This document shows positions 53,761 through 63,119 of a DNA stretch of 64,000 nucleotides, in pieces. The DNA comes from Lachnospiraceae bacterium (GTDB taxonomy: Bacteria; Bacillota; Clostridia; Lachnospirales; Lachnospiraceae), in the NCBI GenBank assembly GCA_022793065.1, contig JAAWCE010000014.1, forward strand, positions 1 to 64,000, in the 5' to 3' direction. How positions within the stretch are numbered: the first letter of the stretch is position 1; each line of letters opens with the position of its first letter. The notes under the pieces were generated by a model. It was not told the origin of the DNA. It saw nothing but the letters and a program-made list of their open reading frames with translations, and ran no database searches. The translations under genes were made by a program, and so were the position numbers.

Positions 53761-54423
53761 TCAGCCGGCAATACTTTTGCCCTGCCATTTCTGTTCCAAT
53801 CTCCCCTGATTCATTTCGTACACTTCATCACACAAAATCTCCATATCCTCTTTGTTATGGCTTGCCAGTAAGATTGTTTTTCCCTTATCCCGCAATTCCA
53901 TCAAAATCTCTCTGACGTCGTCTACGCCCTGATTGTCCAGGCTGTTCATTGGCTCGTCCAAAATCAGTATCTCAGGATTTTCCATAATGGCCTGGGCTAT
54001 GCCCAGACGCTGCCTCATTCCCAACGAATACTTCCCGACCTTTTTATGACTGTCCGGGTCAAGCCCTACTTTTTTCATACATTCTCTGATTTCCTCTTTA
54101 CCGATCACATTGCGTATACTTGCCAGATATGCAAGGTTTTTAAATCCTGTATATCCTTTCAAAAATCCAGGATTTTCTATGATAATCCCTATATTGTCCG
54201 CAAAATCCGTATCTTTTCCAATCTCTTTTCCACTTACCACAACCCGCCCTCCGGTGGGCTTTAAATAGCCTGTTATCAGTTTAAACAAAACTGTTTTTCC
54301 AGATCCGTTTCTTCCCACAATTCCGTAAATTTTCCCTTTTTCAATGCTCATATTAACATTCTCAAGGGCGGTAACATTACCAAATTTTTTGGTTAAATTC
54401 TCAATTCTGATCATTTCTGACAT
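53761..54423 (-). CDS. ABC transporter ATP-binding protein (bacteriocin/multidrug type)
   Basis: A 220-residue ATPase with Walker A GRNGSGKTVL, signature YSLGMRQRLGIAQAI (LGMRQR, the form common in bacteriocin-immunity and antibiotic exporters), Walker B LILDEPMNSLD and H-loop ASHNKED. ATG at 54423 overlaps the upstream membrane gene by 13 bp with AAGGGG about 8 nt upstream. It would energise the three membrane proteins of this operon. Confidence 0.93.
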   Translation of the reverse strand: MSEMIRIENLTKKFGNVTALENVNMSIEKGKIYGIVGRNGSGKTVLFKLITGYLKPTGGRVVVSGKEIGKDTDFADNIGIIIENPGFLKGYTGFKNLAYLASIRNVIGKEEIRECMKKVGLDPDSHKKVGKYSLGMRQRLGIAQAIMENPEILILDEPMNSLDNQGVDDVREILMELRDKGKTILLASHNKEDMEILCDEVYEMNQGRLEQKWQGKSIAG

Positions 54424-55058
54424 ACAAAAGCCCCTTTCCTCTCCCACATAATCCCTTTGATTAAATAACCAAATGCAATCAGCGCCATCTCCATTGACAG
54501 AGAAGATAACACAGAAACGCCCATTTCCCCAAAATACCATTCACTCTGAAAATACATACCCCACATTCCGTACATAAACCGGGCCGTCCTCATATTTGAA
54601 AAGCCCAAGAGAAAAGTAACTCCTTCCAGCAGCAGCAAGGCGGCCGGAGCAAACTTCCTAATCCTGGTCAAATCCAGCACAAGAAAAAAAGTCATGATGG
54701 ATATAGCATGGGCAAACCATAAAGCAAACACTTTCCAACCTTCCTCCGGAAGCCTCCCGGCGTTTACAATATCAGCCGCCATTGCCGCTATAAACAAAAC
54801 TGCAGCCGTCAATATGCCATTTAACAGACCTCTGAAGAATTTCCGCCTCCACCATCTTTGCATGGATATATAACGATAACACGCAAGGGGCTCTATGTTC
54901 CTCCACTTTTCAAGCCAGACCCCTTCCGCCAGCAAACAGACGCCAATGGGCAAAAACCATCTTGTCAGTTCATATAATACCTTTTCAAAATCAATGGCTA
55001 AGCTTGCACCATCCTGTGCAACGCCGCCAAAAAAATTTAAAATCATGCTCTGTTCCAT
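54411..55058 (-). CDS. ABC-operon membrane protein (215 aa)
   Basis: A 215-residue membrane protein with about five or six hydrophobic segments, no homology I can name. Its position between other membrane subunits and the ATPase suggests an ABC-2-like permease half. ATG at 55058 has GAGG upstream; that ribosome site is the end of the intergenic element at 55064-55178. Confidence 0.7.
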   Translation of the reverse strand: MEQSMILNFFGGVAQDGASLAIDFEKVLYELTRWFLPIGVCLLAEGVWLEKWRNIEPLACYRYISMQRWWRRKFFRGLLNGILTAAVLFIAAMAADIVNAGRLPEEGWKVFALWFAHAISIMTFFLVLDLTRIRKFAPAALLLLEGVTFLLGFSNMRTARFMYGMWGMYFQSEWYFGEMGVSVLSSLSMEMALIAFGYLIKGIMWERKGAFVCQK

Positions 55059-55063
55059 TATCT

Positions 55064-55178
55064 ACCTCACTATTTTAAGTCGCTGCGCGACGGCACTAAA
55101 GGGTGAAGCTCTGCCACAGCCCTTACTGTGCGGCCTTGCACTTTCCTTGCTCTTGTTTTGTGACAGATTTCTCCAGAA
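55064..55178 (-). other. Structured intergenic element placed before a start codon
   Basis: A GC-richer 115-bp element fills the gap between two membrane genes. On the minus strand it has a GTCGC-GCA-GCGAC hairpin, a CACAG-N6-CTGTG hairpin and CCCTTTAGTG, and ends at GAGGTAGATA before ATG 55058. No second copy occurs in this window. Its architecture, but not its sequence, parallels repeat families A and B. Confidence 0.45.
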
Positions 55179-55179
55179 C

Positions 55180-55986
55180 CTACCTTGTCTGAATCTCCAC
55201 TCTCCCCACGGCAAATAATGATACCAACGCCAGAACAAGGATGAAAGCCAACATCATACCCGGATACCTCCAATGGCTGCCTGCGCCGTCTACAAAATAC
55301 GCCGAATTCTGATGCAGTCCGGCAGCAAACGATAGGATAACGCCTCCCAAATGGACCGCTGCCACAGCCGCCAATCCCCAAAACCCGCCAAACACAAGAT
55401 TGCAAACATACAGAAGAACTCCCAGGAAGACAAAATAACAAAGCATATACAAGAAAGTAATTCCAAACGCCTGTAAAACTGTCATATGTTTCATCATGGC
55501 CGCACCTTCAAAAAAAATATGATATTTTTCCGCAATGGCGTTGGAGGGAACAGTTGCCAGCATATAAACAGGACTGCTCCAAATTCCTCCGGGAAATCCA
55601 TAAGGGATGTTGACTATAACAGAAATCACAGCAAAACACATGGTATACATCAAAGCCTGGAGGAAAACATATAACAGCATCCCCATATTCCAGACACGTC
55701 TGCCGCTGCGATATAGGAGTATGTAGGTATTCCCTTTGACAAAAGGCGCATCCGCAATGACTAACAGATACCCCAATATCCAGAATCTGCCTGCTGTCCC
55801 TTGATTCTCTGTGACAATAAAGGCTTCAAAAATGTTTACAGGCTCTTTCATATCTACTGCATATGCCAAAAAGTCATTTAAACTCAGCGCCAGAAATGTC
55901 ACTCCCAGCAGATATCCCATCATCACCCTGACGCTCCCCAATTCCTGCCGTAAAATTCCCTTGGTAATCATGATAACCTTACGCAT
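55180..55986 (-). CDS. ABC-operon membrane protein (268 aa)
   Basis: A 268-residue polytopic protein (about six helices) with a short cytoplasmic start MRKVIMITKGILRQELG. Such sequences are typical of ABC-2-type permease subunits of antimicrobial-peptide exporters. ATG at 55986 has AAGGAG 8 nt upstream; a GTG two codons earlier is possible. The start overlaps the end of the preceding membrane gene. Confidence 0.72.
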   Translation of the reverse strand: MRKVIMITKGILRQELGSVRVMMGYLLGVTFLALSLNDFLAYAVDMKEPVNIFEAFIVTENQGTAGRFWILGYLLVIADAPFVKGNTYILLYRSGRRVWNMGMLLYVFLQALMYTMCFAVISVIVNIPYGFPGGIWSSPVYMLATVPSNAIAEKYHIFFEGAAMMKHMTVLQAFGITFLYMLCYFVFLGVLLYVCNLVFGGFWGLAAVAAVHLGGVILSFAAGLHQNSAYFVDGAGSHWRYPGMMLAFILVLALVSLFAVGRVEIQTR

Positions 55987-56725
55987 CCCCACATCTCCTT
56001 CTGAATCCCATCATAGCAACGGCGGCAGCGGCAAAAAGCCAGACACACTCCAGCACAACGGACCACAAATGGCCTGCATCGTCCCCGCATACCAGTGCTG
56101 CGGGATTTAAATTGCCAGGCATCAAAATATATAGGGACTCATATAGGACAAAAGGCGCAATCAACGGCACATATGGATTTGGCATCCATACCGCAAACGC
56201 CAATCCCACCAATCCCCACGCGGCCCCAAACAAAAAGCCCAACAATACCTTGACTGCCACCATTACGCCAATCCCATAGGTCTGTCCGATCACTACCATT
56301 TCAATATCTGATTCCACCCGCAAAGCATCCGCTCCTGAAGCGGCCAATTCCGGCGCCTCCAGATACACAGCCGCAAGGCATATGAGAAGATAGGGAAGCG
56401 CAACAATGCCTCCTCCCGACAACGCCACGCTGACGATCCGTATCCGCGCAAATTTCTGCAGTTTCATCCGGGCAAGGATCAGCCTGTAATATCCACTCTC
56501 ATATTCCCCGCAAAAACGGGACGCATATCCCAGCACCGGAAATACAGGCAGAAATACAGTAAATCCTGACGCAGCCAATATATTCACAATGGCATAATAA
56601 GGACTTCCAGAATGGAGCGATTCCGTAACAAAATTATACGCAATCAATGCCCCCAGCCCTAAACAACCCGCTAAAAATCCCCAGTTGGCAAAACTTCTCT
56701 TGATATCTGTCCATAAAAACTTCAT
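55979..56725 (-). CDS. ABC-operon membrane protein (248 aa)
   Basis: About 248 residues, six hydrophobic segments, starting MKFLWTDIKRSFANWGFLAG, the usual N-terminus of ABC-2 permease subunits. In-frame ATGs at 56773, 56731 and 56725 are possible; AGAAGG is best spaced (7 nt) for 56725. The lipoprotein gene ends 5 bp before the earliest ATG, so translational coupling is likely. Confidence 0.72.
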   Translation of the reverse strand: MKFLWTDIKRSFANWGFLAGCLGLGALIAYNFVTESLHSGSPYYAIVNILAASGFTVFLPVFPVLGYASRFCGEYESGYYRLILARMKLQKFARIRIVSVALSGGGIVALPYLLICLAAVYLEAPELAASGADALRVESDIEMVVIGQTYGIGVMVAVKVLLGFLFGAAWGLVGLAFAVWMPNPYVPLIAPFVLYESLYILMPGNLNPAALVCGDDAGHLWSVVLECVWLFAAAAVAMMGFRRRCGDA

Positions 56726-56777
56726 ATACATGCCTTCTGCACCTTCTATCGCTTTACTTGCTTTCATCAACATTTTC

Positions 56778-57947
56778 TTAATCGGTCTCTATTAGTTCTC
56801 CTGTCACTGCGTTCACGCATATGTGCGACCGTCCCACTGCATTGTCATAACCTCCATTGACATATTCGTCAATGGGTATATAAATATGCCACATGGGCAT
56901 AAGTACTAGCTGCGACTTATACTCTATCTCGGAAGGCGTGGGATTGGGCACAGGATAATAATTTAATTCCACTCTGTCGTAAATTATTTTTCCGTCCGAC
57001 TCTATCATACCGCTGTCCAGATACTGCGCAAGAATTTTCAGAACCTGCGCAAACGAAATCGCCGTAACAGACTCTTTATCCGCTGCTTTTCCGCAGAAAT
57101 CTATAAGATTTAACTCCGCCACACCGTCCTGGGTAACAGACGCATACCCATTTGGCCAAACCTGTCCCAGAGAAACGCTATCGCTTCCGATCCCCACCTC
57201 TATCCCATCGTAAACAGGTACGAACTCCATATGATAAAAGCTGTAGTCACTTCCCTCAATGTAATAGATGTTTTTAAAGGCAAGCTCACTCACTCCCACC
57301 GCTTTCACCTTGTCCAGAAGAATTTCCCCGGCCTTATTTGCCGAAAAACTGCCTTCCTCCATTTTGTCCCAGGTAATGAGCGTTTCGGTGTCCTTATCGT
57401 ACACCTCTAAACATTTTTCCCGCAGCTCATTATCAACATAAGACGCCGTGGTATGGTATGCAAACGAAGCCTCTTTTGTCCCATCGCTAAGCCGAAGCCC
57501 GCTGTGGTCGCCAAATTTGGTGTATAAAAACCTTTCGTTGTATTCATTCACGGTATTGTTCTGTCTGTCGTTCTCCTCTATTTCATTGCAAAGCGCCTGG
57601 GAAGTATCCTCTATGACACCGCTTTCACTGTCAAGAAAGGCACGCAAGGCGTCCATGTCAAGCCCGTCGTCCGGTTTCAGCGTAATTATGTACATATTAT
57701 CGGGTATTGGGGGAATTTCGGCGTTTATATTAATTTTATTATCCCCTGTACCTACCGTACCCTGGTATTGACCTGCCGCCCGCTCCTGGGCGTCTGCCCC
57801 GGCAATGTCTTGCACCTGTCTTTCCAGATCGCCCTGGGCGTGCATAATACCGTTTCCTTCCACTCCATCCGGCACTTTCTGACAGCCTGTAAACGCAAAC
57901 ACGCAAAATACTGCCATCATTTTTAATTGTAATCTGTTTTTCCTCAT
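56778..57947 (-). CDS. Lipoprotein, DUF6034-like
   Basis: A 389-residue lipoprotein. The signal MRKNRLQLKMMAVFCVFAF is followed by TGCQ, so C22 is lipidated. The mature protein has an unstructured Gln/Gly-rich start and a large soluble domain (about 70-389). I associate it tentatively with the DUF6034 family found next to two-component systems and ABC transporters of Lachnospiraceae. It could be the ligand-binding part of a peptide-sensing or resistance module. The start ATG at 57947 has GGGAGG upstream. A possible promoter (TTAAAA-16-TATGAT) lies in the gap after the kinase. Confidence 0.75.
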   Translation of the reverse strand: MRKNRLQLKMMAVFCVFAFTGCQKVPDGVEGNGIMHAQGDLERQVQDIAGADAQERAAGQYQGTVGTGDNKININAEIPPIPDNMYIITLKPDDGLDMDALRAFLDSESGVIEDTSQALCNEIEENDRQNNTVNEYNERFLYTKFGDHSGLRLSDGTKEASFAYHTTASYVDNELREKCLEVYDKDTETLITWDKMEEGSFSANKAGEILLDKVKAVGVSELAFKNIYYIEGSDYSFYHMEFVPVYDGIEVGIGSDSVSLGQVWPNGYASVTQDGVAELNLIDFCGKAADKESVTAISFAQVLKILAQYLDSGMIESDGKIIYDRVELNYYPVPNPTPSEIEYKSQLVLMPMWHIYIPIDEYVNGGYDNAVGRSHICVNAVTGELIETD

Positions 57948-58124
57948 GCTGATACCTCCCTGCAGCTTTCTTTGTATTCCGGCATGCTTACCATAGCCGC
58001 CTTTATTTCCTCAATCGGTTTCTTTCTGCATGTCTATGAAATCATACCAGAAATACAGAAGATTTTAAGCCCATGACGAAATCAGACCATATTTATGCCG
58101 AAATCAGCCTGAGAAACGATTCCT

Positions 58125-59378
58125 TTATGATATTTCTTTTATGTACATGATAACATCTGTTTCCATAGTTCCGTTTTCACAGATCAGCTCCATATCTCCA
58201 TGATATTTTTCTATGATCCTCCCCACATTACCCAGCCCAATTCCATGATTTGCCCCATCTTCCTTTGTTGTTTCCAAATGTTGAACCTTTCCGTCTGCAA
58301 TGCCCTGGCAGCTATTGCGAATATGGATAAACAGAATTCCTTTCTCAAACTTCATTGTCACTTTCAGCTTTTTTTCTTCTGTCTCACAGGCCGCTTCTAT
58401 TGCGTTGTCAAGCAGATTCCCCAATACTACATTTAGGTCAAAAGAGTGCAGTGTCAGCTTTTCCGGTATGCTTATCCTGGCCTCCACCACATCCAGAATC
58501 TCATTTGCCCTTTGCAGCTTATAATTTAACAAACTGTCCACAGACTCGTTCCCCGTTGTACTATATTCTGATGGATTAGCCATAAAATCCTGCATAGAAC
58601 TAAGATATTGGCGGGCTTCTTCCCATTCTCTTTTCTTAATAAGCATCTGAAGCGCCAGTATATGGTTTTTCATGTCATGTCTTAACGCACGGATACGCCC
58701 CTGGGATTCCATAATCACGTCCATCTGGTTCTGGTATGCGTATGTCTGCTGCCGGTATATGTCATTTTCTCTTAAATTCCTGTAATTTTCCGCCATCAAA
58801 TGATATAGGTAAAATATGCTCAGATTGATGATCAGCATAAAAATACAGATCAGCATCGCCGTCGCACCCTCATATTTTCCGTACTGCAAAATACATAAAA
58901 TGAATACGCTGGCCGCGGGAGTTATGGTTAAAATACAGGTCTGTTTCCTATCAAACGCTATTTCAGCGCTGTCTGCCGGATACGCTATATGGCTGATTAT
59001 TGTGGCGCAGATCAGAAACAAAAGCGTCTGGATTGCTTGCTGACATCTGATGAATTCCTCCGGGAAGGCAAAATACACCCCAAGCTCACACGCCAAATCC
59101 GTAGAAAATATCACCAGTGATACCCATATCCGGTTTTTCCATGTCCCCTGATAAAAACAAGTCAGCCCTGCAATTCCAAAATAATTACAAATTCTGTATA
59201 GCGCCGAGATCTGCAAGATACTGTACAAAATGACGTTCAACAGATAATAGCCCAGAAATGCGATTCCTATTTTTTTCCCATCTTCATCCTCTGCAGTAAG
59301 AAACAACTCTATCATTTTTCTAATCAACAATACCCTTAGAATATTTACAATCAGTTCAGATATTATATTATAATTCAT
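58125..59378 (-). CDS. AgrC-like GHKL sensor histidine kinase
   Basis: A 417-residue membrane kinase: six or seven helices in residues 1-200, phosphoacceptor histidine in RALRHDMKNHILAL, coiled coil, and GHKL ATPase with NLLDNAIEAA (N box) and GIGLGNVGRI (G box). It is the cognate kinase of the LytTR regulator gene that it overlaps by 11 bp. Peptide sensing is typical of this class, but no AgrB/AgrD-like genes are next to it. Confidence 0.92.
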   Translation of the reverse strand: MNYNIISELIVNILRVLLIRKMIELFLTAEDEDGKKIGIAFLGYYLLNVILYSILQISALYRICNYFGIAGLTCFYQGTWKNRIWVSLVIFSTDLACELGVYFAFPEEFIRCQQAIQTLLFLICATIISHIAYPADSAEIAFDRKQTCILTITPAASVFILCILQYGKYEGATAMLICIFMLIINLSIFYLYHLMAENYRNLRENDIYRQQTYAYQNQMDVIMESQGRIRALRHDMKNHILALQMLIKKREWEEARQYLSSMQDFMANPSEYSTTGNESVDSLLNYKLQRANEILDVVEARISIPEKLTLHSFDLNVVLGNLLDNAIEAACETEEKKLKVTMKFEKGILFIHIRNSCQGIADGKVQHLETTKEDGANHGIGLGNVGRIIEKYHGDMELICENGTMETDVIMYIKEIS

Positions 59379-60096
59379 CCTTTATTTCCGCTCTCCGATT
59401 TTGCTTTAGTTTGCTTCTTATTTCTTTCCGATACGGCTTACTGATGTTTAAAATAGCTCCGTCAGACATTTTTACACAATCGTAGGCGTATTCGCTGACA
59501 TATAACTGATTTACAATGTAAGATTGATGTATCATCATAAAATCGTCGGAAAGTTCTTCCATGATACTTTTCAGCTTTCCATAAAATTCATCTTCACCGT
59601 TCCTTGTAACAAGTCTGATTTTCTTATCCATACTCATGAAATAGGCAATATCCTTTGTGGGAATCCTGAATACAGCGCTCCCCTTTTGGTATTCAAAACA
59701 GCTCTTGAGGCTTTGCTTCTGCCTGATACTTCTGATAAGAACTTCCTTTATCTGTTCCTCTGACACAGGTTTTACCAAAAAATCAAGAGGCTGAACCTTA
59801 AACAACTGCATTGCATAATTTTGTTTGGCGGAAATATATACGATATGTGTCTGTATATCGTCCATTTCGCTGCGAATAAACTTTCCTACTGATATACCGT
59901 TTTTCTGTACCAGTTCGATGTCCAGAAATATCAAGTCCAACCGTGTGCCGTTTTGTAAATCATTTAATATACTTTCACCGGAGCACCAAACTTCAACCTC
60001 AATTTTCACCGACAATTCTTTTGCAATTTGATAAATTTGTTCTTCTAATCCAGAACATAACTCTTTATCATCGTCACAGATTCCAATCCTGTACAT
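59368..60096 (-). CDS. LytTR-family response regulator
   Basis: A 242-residue regulator with receiver domain (1-120, phospho-aspartate in LIFLDIEL, lysine in FLVKPVS) and C-terminal LytTR DNA-binding domain (about 140-240, VFRIPTKDIAYFMS and HQSYIVNQLYVSEYAYDCV as motif descriptions). It likely controls the downstream lipoprotein-ABC operon. ATG at 60096 has AGAGGG upstream. Confidence 0.93.
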   Translation of the reverse strand: MYRIGICDDDKELCSGLEEQIYQIAKELSVKIEVEVWCSGESILNDLQNGTRLDLIFLDIELVQKNGISVGKFIRSEMDDIQTHIVYISAKQNYAMQLFKVQPLDFLVKPVSEEQIKEVLIRSIRQKQSLKSCFEYQKGSAVFRIPTKDIAYFMSMDKKIRLVTRNGEDEFYGKLKSIMEELSDDFMMIHQSYIVNQLYVSEYAYDCVKMSDGAILNISKPYRKEIRSKLKQNRRAEIKDEL

Positions 60097-60127
60097 ACGT
60101 CATTCCCTCTCTGCAAAACATGAATTT

Positions 60128-60152
60128 AAAAGGACTGCAAGCAGTCCTTTTT
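60128..60152 (-). terminator. Terminator after the esterase gene
   Basis: AAAAGGACTGC and GCAGTCCTTTT form an 11-bp perfect stem around AA with a T-rich tail, between the esterase stop and the regulator start. Confidence 0.8.
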
Positions 60153-60157
60153 ATAAA

Positions 60158-61138
60158 TTATCTCTTTACCATTACCTTCATTGGATTTCCATTCAGACGA
60201 TTCACCCACTGGGTTGACACATCCATAGCAGTACGACAGGCATTTGTTTGATCCAGCGCGTTCAGCATCACAAAATCATGAATCGTCCCCTGAACCCTTA
60301 ACGCCGTCACTTCCACACCTGCACATCGAAGCCTTTCACCAAAAGTTTCCCCTTCGCTGCGTAACACATCCGCCTGGCCGTTTATAATCATTGTTGGAGG
60401 AAAACACTTTAGACAATCTATATCCGCTCGAAGAGGAGATGCTGTCATCTGATTTCTGTCTTCCATAGATGCTGTGTACTGCCGCCAAAACCATTTCATT
60501 CCTTCCCGATACAGATAATAGTCCGTGGCAAATTGGCAGTAACTGGGCGTGTCAAAGCAGGCATTTGTTACGGGATAATATAACAGCAGCTTGTGGATAC
60601 ACGGGCCATGCCTCATGGCTGACATCAGAACCATAGCGATTGCCATATTCCCGCCAACGCTGTCGCCTGCCACTGTGAGCGCAGTATCGTTTTCCATCAA
60701 AAAGCAATCCCCAATGATTTCCCATATATGGGAAAGGATAAAATAGCACTGTTCTATCGCTATGGGATATTTTGCTTCCGGCGACCGCGTGTATTCGGGA
60801 AATACAACCAGCGAATCTGTCCTTGCCGAAAGTTCCCTGACTAACTTTTCGTGTGTATGAAAGCTGCCAAATACCCACCCTGCACCGTGAATATAAAATA
60901 TAATATTTCTGATTTTTTCACTCCTGGGCGCAATAAAATATACCGGGATACTCCCCCACATCCCAGTATTGACACAAGCTGAGGATATATGGGCGGGATA
61001 TTTATATACCGGCGTATCCTGTATTTCCTCTAACGCCCTTCTGCCTTGTTCCGGCGGCATCTGAAAGATCAGCGGAGGCACAGCGCTTTGATTGCAGACT
61101 GCTTCTGCAACAGGTTCCAGCAAAACACATCGTTTCAT
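60158..61138 (-). CDS. Alpha/beta-hydrolase, HSL-type esterase/lipase
   Basis: A 326-residue hydrolase. The oxyanion motif is YIHGAGWVFGS (HGAG in place of HGGG), the nucleophile elbow is VAGDSVGGNMA, the acid lies in INGQADVLRSEGE and the histidine in GTIHDFVML. These features define the hormone-sensitive-lipase esterase group acting on short acyl esters. ATG at 61138 begins MKRCVLLEPV and has AAAGGA upstream; the longer frame has no ribosome site. A TATAAT lies about 35 bp upstream. The 203-bp gap to the GNAT gene shows nothing else. Confidence 0.9.
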   Translation of the reverse strand: MKRCVLLEPVAEAVCNQSAVPPLIFQMPPEQGRRALEEIQDTPVYKYPAHISSACVNTGMWGSIPVYFIAPRSEKIRNIIFYIHGAGWVFGSFHTHEKLVRELSARTDSLVVFPEYTRSPEAKYPIAIEQCYFILSHIWEIIGDCFLMENDTALTVAGDSVGGNMAIAMVLMSAMRHGPCIHKLLLYYPVTNACFDTPSYCQFATDYYLYREGMKWFWRQYTASMEDRNQMTASPLRADIDCLKCFPPTMIINGQADVLRSEGETFGERLRCAGVEVTALRVQGTIHDFVMLNALDQTNACRTAMDVSTQWVNRLNGNPMKVMVKR

Positions 61139-61341
61139 ATTGCATTTTTCCTTTAAGCTATAACTGGTTTTATTATAATATGCAGCACTTCCGTTTTTGC
61201 ACATCTGCCAATGACCAGCAAAAGCTCAACTCTGATATTCTGTTACGGCATCATCAGTAAAACAGCCAGGTACCGCTCATAAGATCCCTGTCTTTTATAT
61301 TCCATGGTTAAGCCGGATAATCTCTGCTCAGAAACAGAACG

Positions 61342-61896
61342 TTATCCTTCACGAAGCGCATCATAAAAAGAATAATCAATCAAGCCATTCATATGATCTA
61401 ACGCGCCCTCTTCCAATTCCTTAACCATCAGACAGTCAGGGTGGGGCAATTTTATATTTGGACCTGCTTCTAATCCAAATTTGTAGCTTGGTTGAAATCC
61501 ACGAGAACTATAATTTTTAGGATTCCCTTCAACGATAATTGCCTTAAACCCCATTTCCCTGGCCTTCTCAAAACCATATTCCAATATATCCTTAGAAATA
61601 TGCTGTCTTTGCAGTTCCGTTTTTACGGCAACAGGCGTCAATATCAGAAGTTCGTTCTCGTATCTTCCTTCAATATGAAACCTCGAAAACATGGCATATC
61701 CTATTATCTCATCATCTTCATTGAGCATAATCAATTCCAAACCCGAAATATAGTATTTCTTTGCTCGAATTTCTTCAACCAGCTTCCGTACAGCTTTACC
61801 TTCTTCCGGGCTGTCCGATTTTGCAAAAACATCTTCAACCATCTTCAGCGACGAAAGGAGATATTTATCTTCCATCGATTTCATAATTCTTTCCAT
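61342..61896 (-). CDS. GNAT-family N-acetyltransferase
   Basis: A 184-residue acetyl-CoA-dependent acyltransferase. The strands SGLELIMLNEDDEIIGYAMF and LILTPVAVKTELQRQHISKD (a degenerate acetyl-CoA loop), then GFKAIIVEGNPKNYSSRGF, match GNAT motifs A and B. Substrate unknown. ATG at 61896 has AGGAGG upstream; the ribosome site is the end of repeat family A copy 2. Confidence 0.88.
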   Translation of the reverse strand: MERIMKSMEDKYLLSSLKMVEDVFAKSDSPEEGKAVRKLVEEIRAKKYYISGLELIMLNEDDEIIGYAMFSRFHIEGRYENELLILTPVAVKTELQRQHISKDILEYGFEKAREMGFKAIIVEGNPKNYSSRGFQPSYKFGLEAGPNIKLPHPDCLMVKELEEGALDHMNGLIDYSFYDALREG

Positions 61897-61903
61897 ATTT
61901 ATT

Positions 61904-62048
61904 TCCTCCTATTCCAGTACTGTCTCTCCACTACAGCGCCCCTTTAGGGCAAGAAACTTTCATCTGTAAAGTTCGCAACTAAAATTTCCTTCCAGGCGCC
62001 TTCGTTCCGAGACTGTTTTTAAATTTTTTCTTGACAGTTCTTAGCCGG
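61904..62048 (-). repeat. Dispersed intergenic repeat family A, copy 2
   Basis: A 145-bp copy of the element at 4417-4561, same orientation relative to transcription, between the CDF transporter and the GNAT gene. Most substitutions are scattered; conserved blocks include CAGTCTCGGAACGAAGGCGC, TTGCGAACTTT and CCCTAAAGGGGCGC. The AGGAGG at its end is the GNAT ribosome site. Confidence 0.8.
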
Positions 62049-62117
62049 ATCACTCTCTTGTTCCTGCTTTTCTCCGTCCATTTTTCCCATAGCATTTTGC
62101 GGCATAAGCTCGCTTTT

Positions 62118-63047
62118 TCATATGTTATCTTCCTGTGCCGGATTCACATGCACCATAATATGTTTAATCTTTTGGAAATTCCTTTCAATATCCTCATGTA
62201 CCTCTTCTGCAATCTCATGAGACCGTTTGAGGGTATAAGATCCATCCACCACAACTTCTATGTCCACATATATTCTATTGCCGAAAATACGTGTATGAAG
62301 AGAATCTATGCCCATCACCTCCTTGTTTTTCATAACACATTCGTAAATCTGTCTTTCTGTTTCCTCATCACAGGAATGGTCCACCATTTTATCAATGGCA
62401 TCCTTGAAAATATCATATGCTGCCTTTATGATAAATGCAAAGATTACCAAACTGGCAATAGAGTCCATGACCGGAAAACCAAGCCTTGCTCCTGCGATTC
62501 CTATCAAAGCCCCTACGGAAGAAAATGCATCAGAACGGTGATGCCATGCATCTGCCAGCAACGCACTGGAGTCAATTTTTACCGCATAAATTTTTGTATA
62601 CCAGAACATGGCTTCTTTTATCATAATGGATACGACTGCCGCAACCAGTGCCAGCATCCCCGGCACCTGCAACTCATTATAACTGCCGGAAAGAATGTTT
62701 TTAAAGGCTTGCATCCCAATGCCAAACCCCGTCATAAAAAGAACCATTGCCAGTATAACTGCCGCCACACATTCCAAACGTTCATGCCCATAGGGATGTT
62801 CTTTATCCGCCTTTTTTGAAGCAAGACTGATTCCAATCATCACAACTACTGTACTGAATACATCCGATGCAGAATGAACTGCATCACTGAACATCGCATT
62901 GGAATGTGCCGCAATACCCGCTATGAGCTTAAATACAGACAATATCACATTCCCTATGATGCTCATGGTACTCACCCTGCCTGCGATTCTCTGAAAATCA
63001 CTGGCAAAATCATCATTCCCCTTTTTCATTATTCTGTTTTCTTTCAT
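62118..63047 (-). CDS. czcD: Cation diffusion facilitator metal exporter
   Basis: A 309-residue CDF antiporter with six membrane helices (about 25-210) and a C-terminal cytoplasmic metal-sensing domain (about 215-300). The transport-site motifs are FSDAVHSASD in helix II and ADAWHHRSDAF in helix V. The upstream NiCo riboswitch implies that it exports Ni2+ or Co2+ and is made only when those ions accumulate. ATG at 63047 has GGAGG upstream. The symbol czcD follows the usual riboswitch partner and is not proof of substrate. Confidence 0.92.
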   Translation of the reverse strand: MKENRIMKKGNDDFASDFQRIAGRVSTMSIIGNVILSVFKLIAGIAAHSNAMFSDAVHSASDVFSTVVVMIGISLASKKADKEHPYGHERLECVAAVILAMVLFMTGFGIGMQAFKNILSGSYNELQVPGMLALVAAVVSIMIKEAMFWYTKIYAVKIDSSALLADAWHHRSDAFSSVGALIGIAGARLGFPVMDSIASLVIFAFIIKAAYDIFKDAIDKMVDHSCDEETERQIYECVMKNKEVMGIDSLHTRIFGNRIYVDIEVVVDGSYTLKRSHEIAEEVHEDIERNFQKIKHIMVHVNPAQEDNI

Positions 63048-63119
63048 ATTAAGTTACCTCCAAAATGTAAGATAGCTCTATGACACCAATATATGTGGGG
63101 GTTTTTGAAGAAAGCCTAT

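Noticed and set aside
60097..61341. Searched around the LytTR/GHKL genes for an AgrD-like peptide
   Set aside because: No short frame with a ribosome site and AgrD-like cysteine pattern was found in the gaps.
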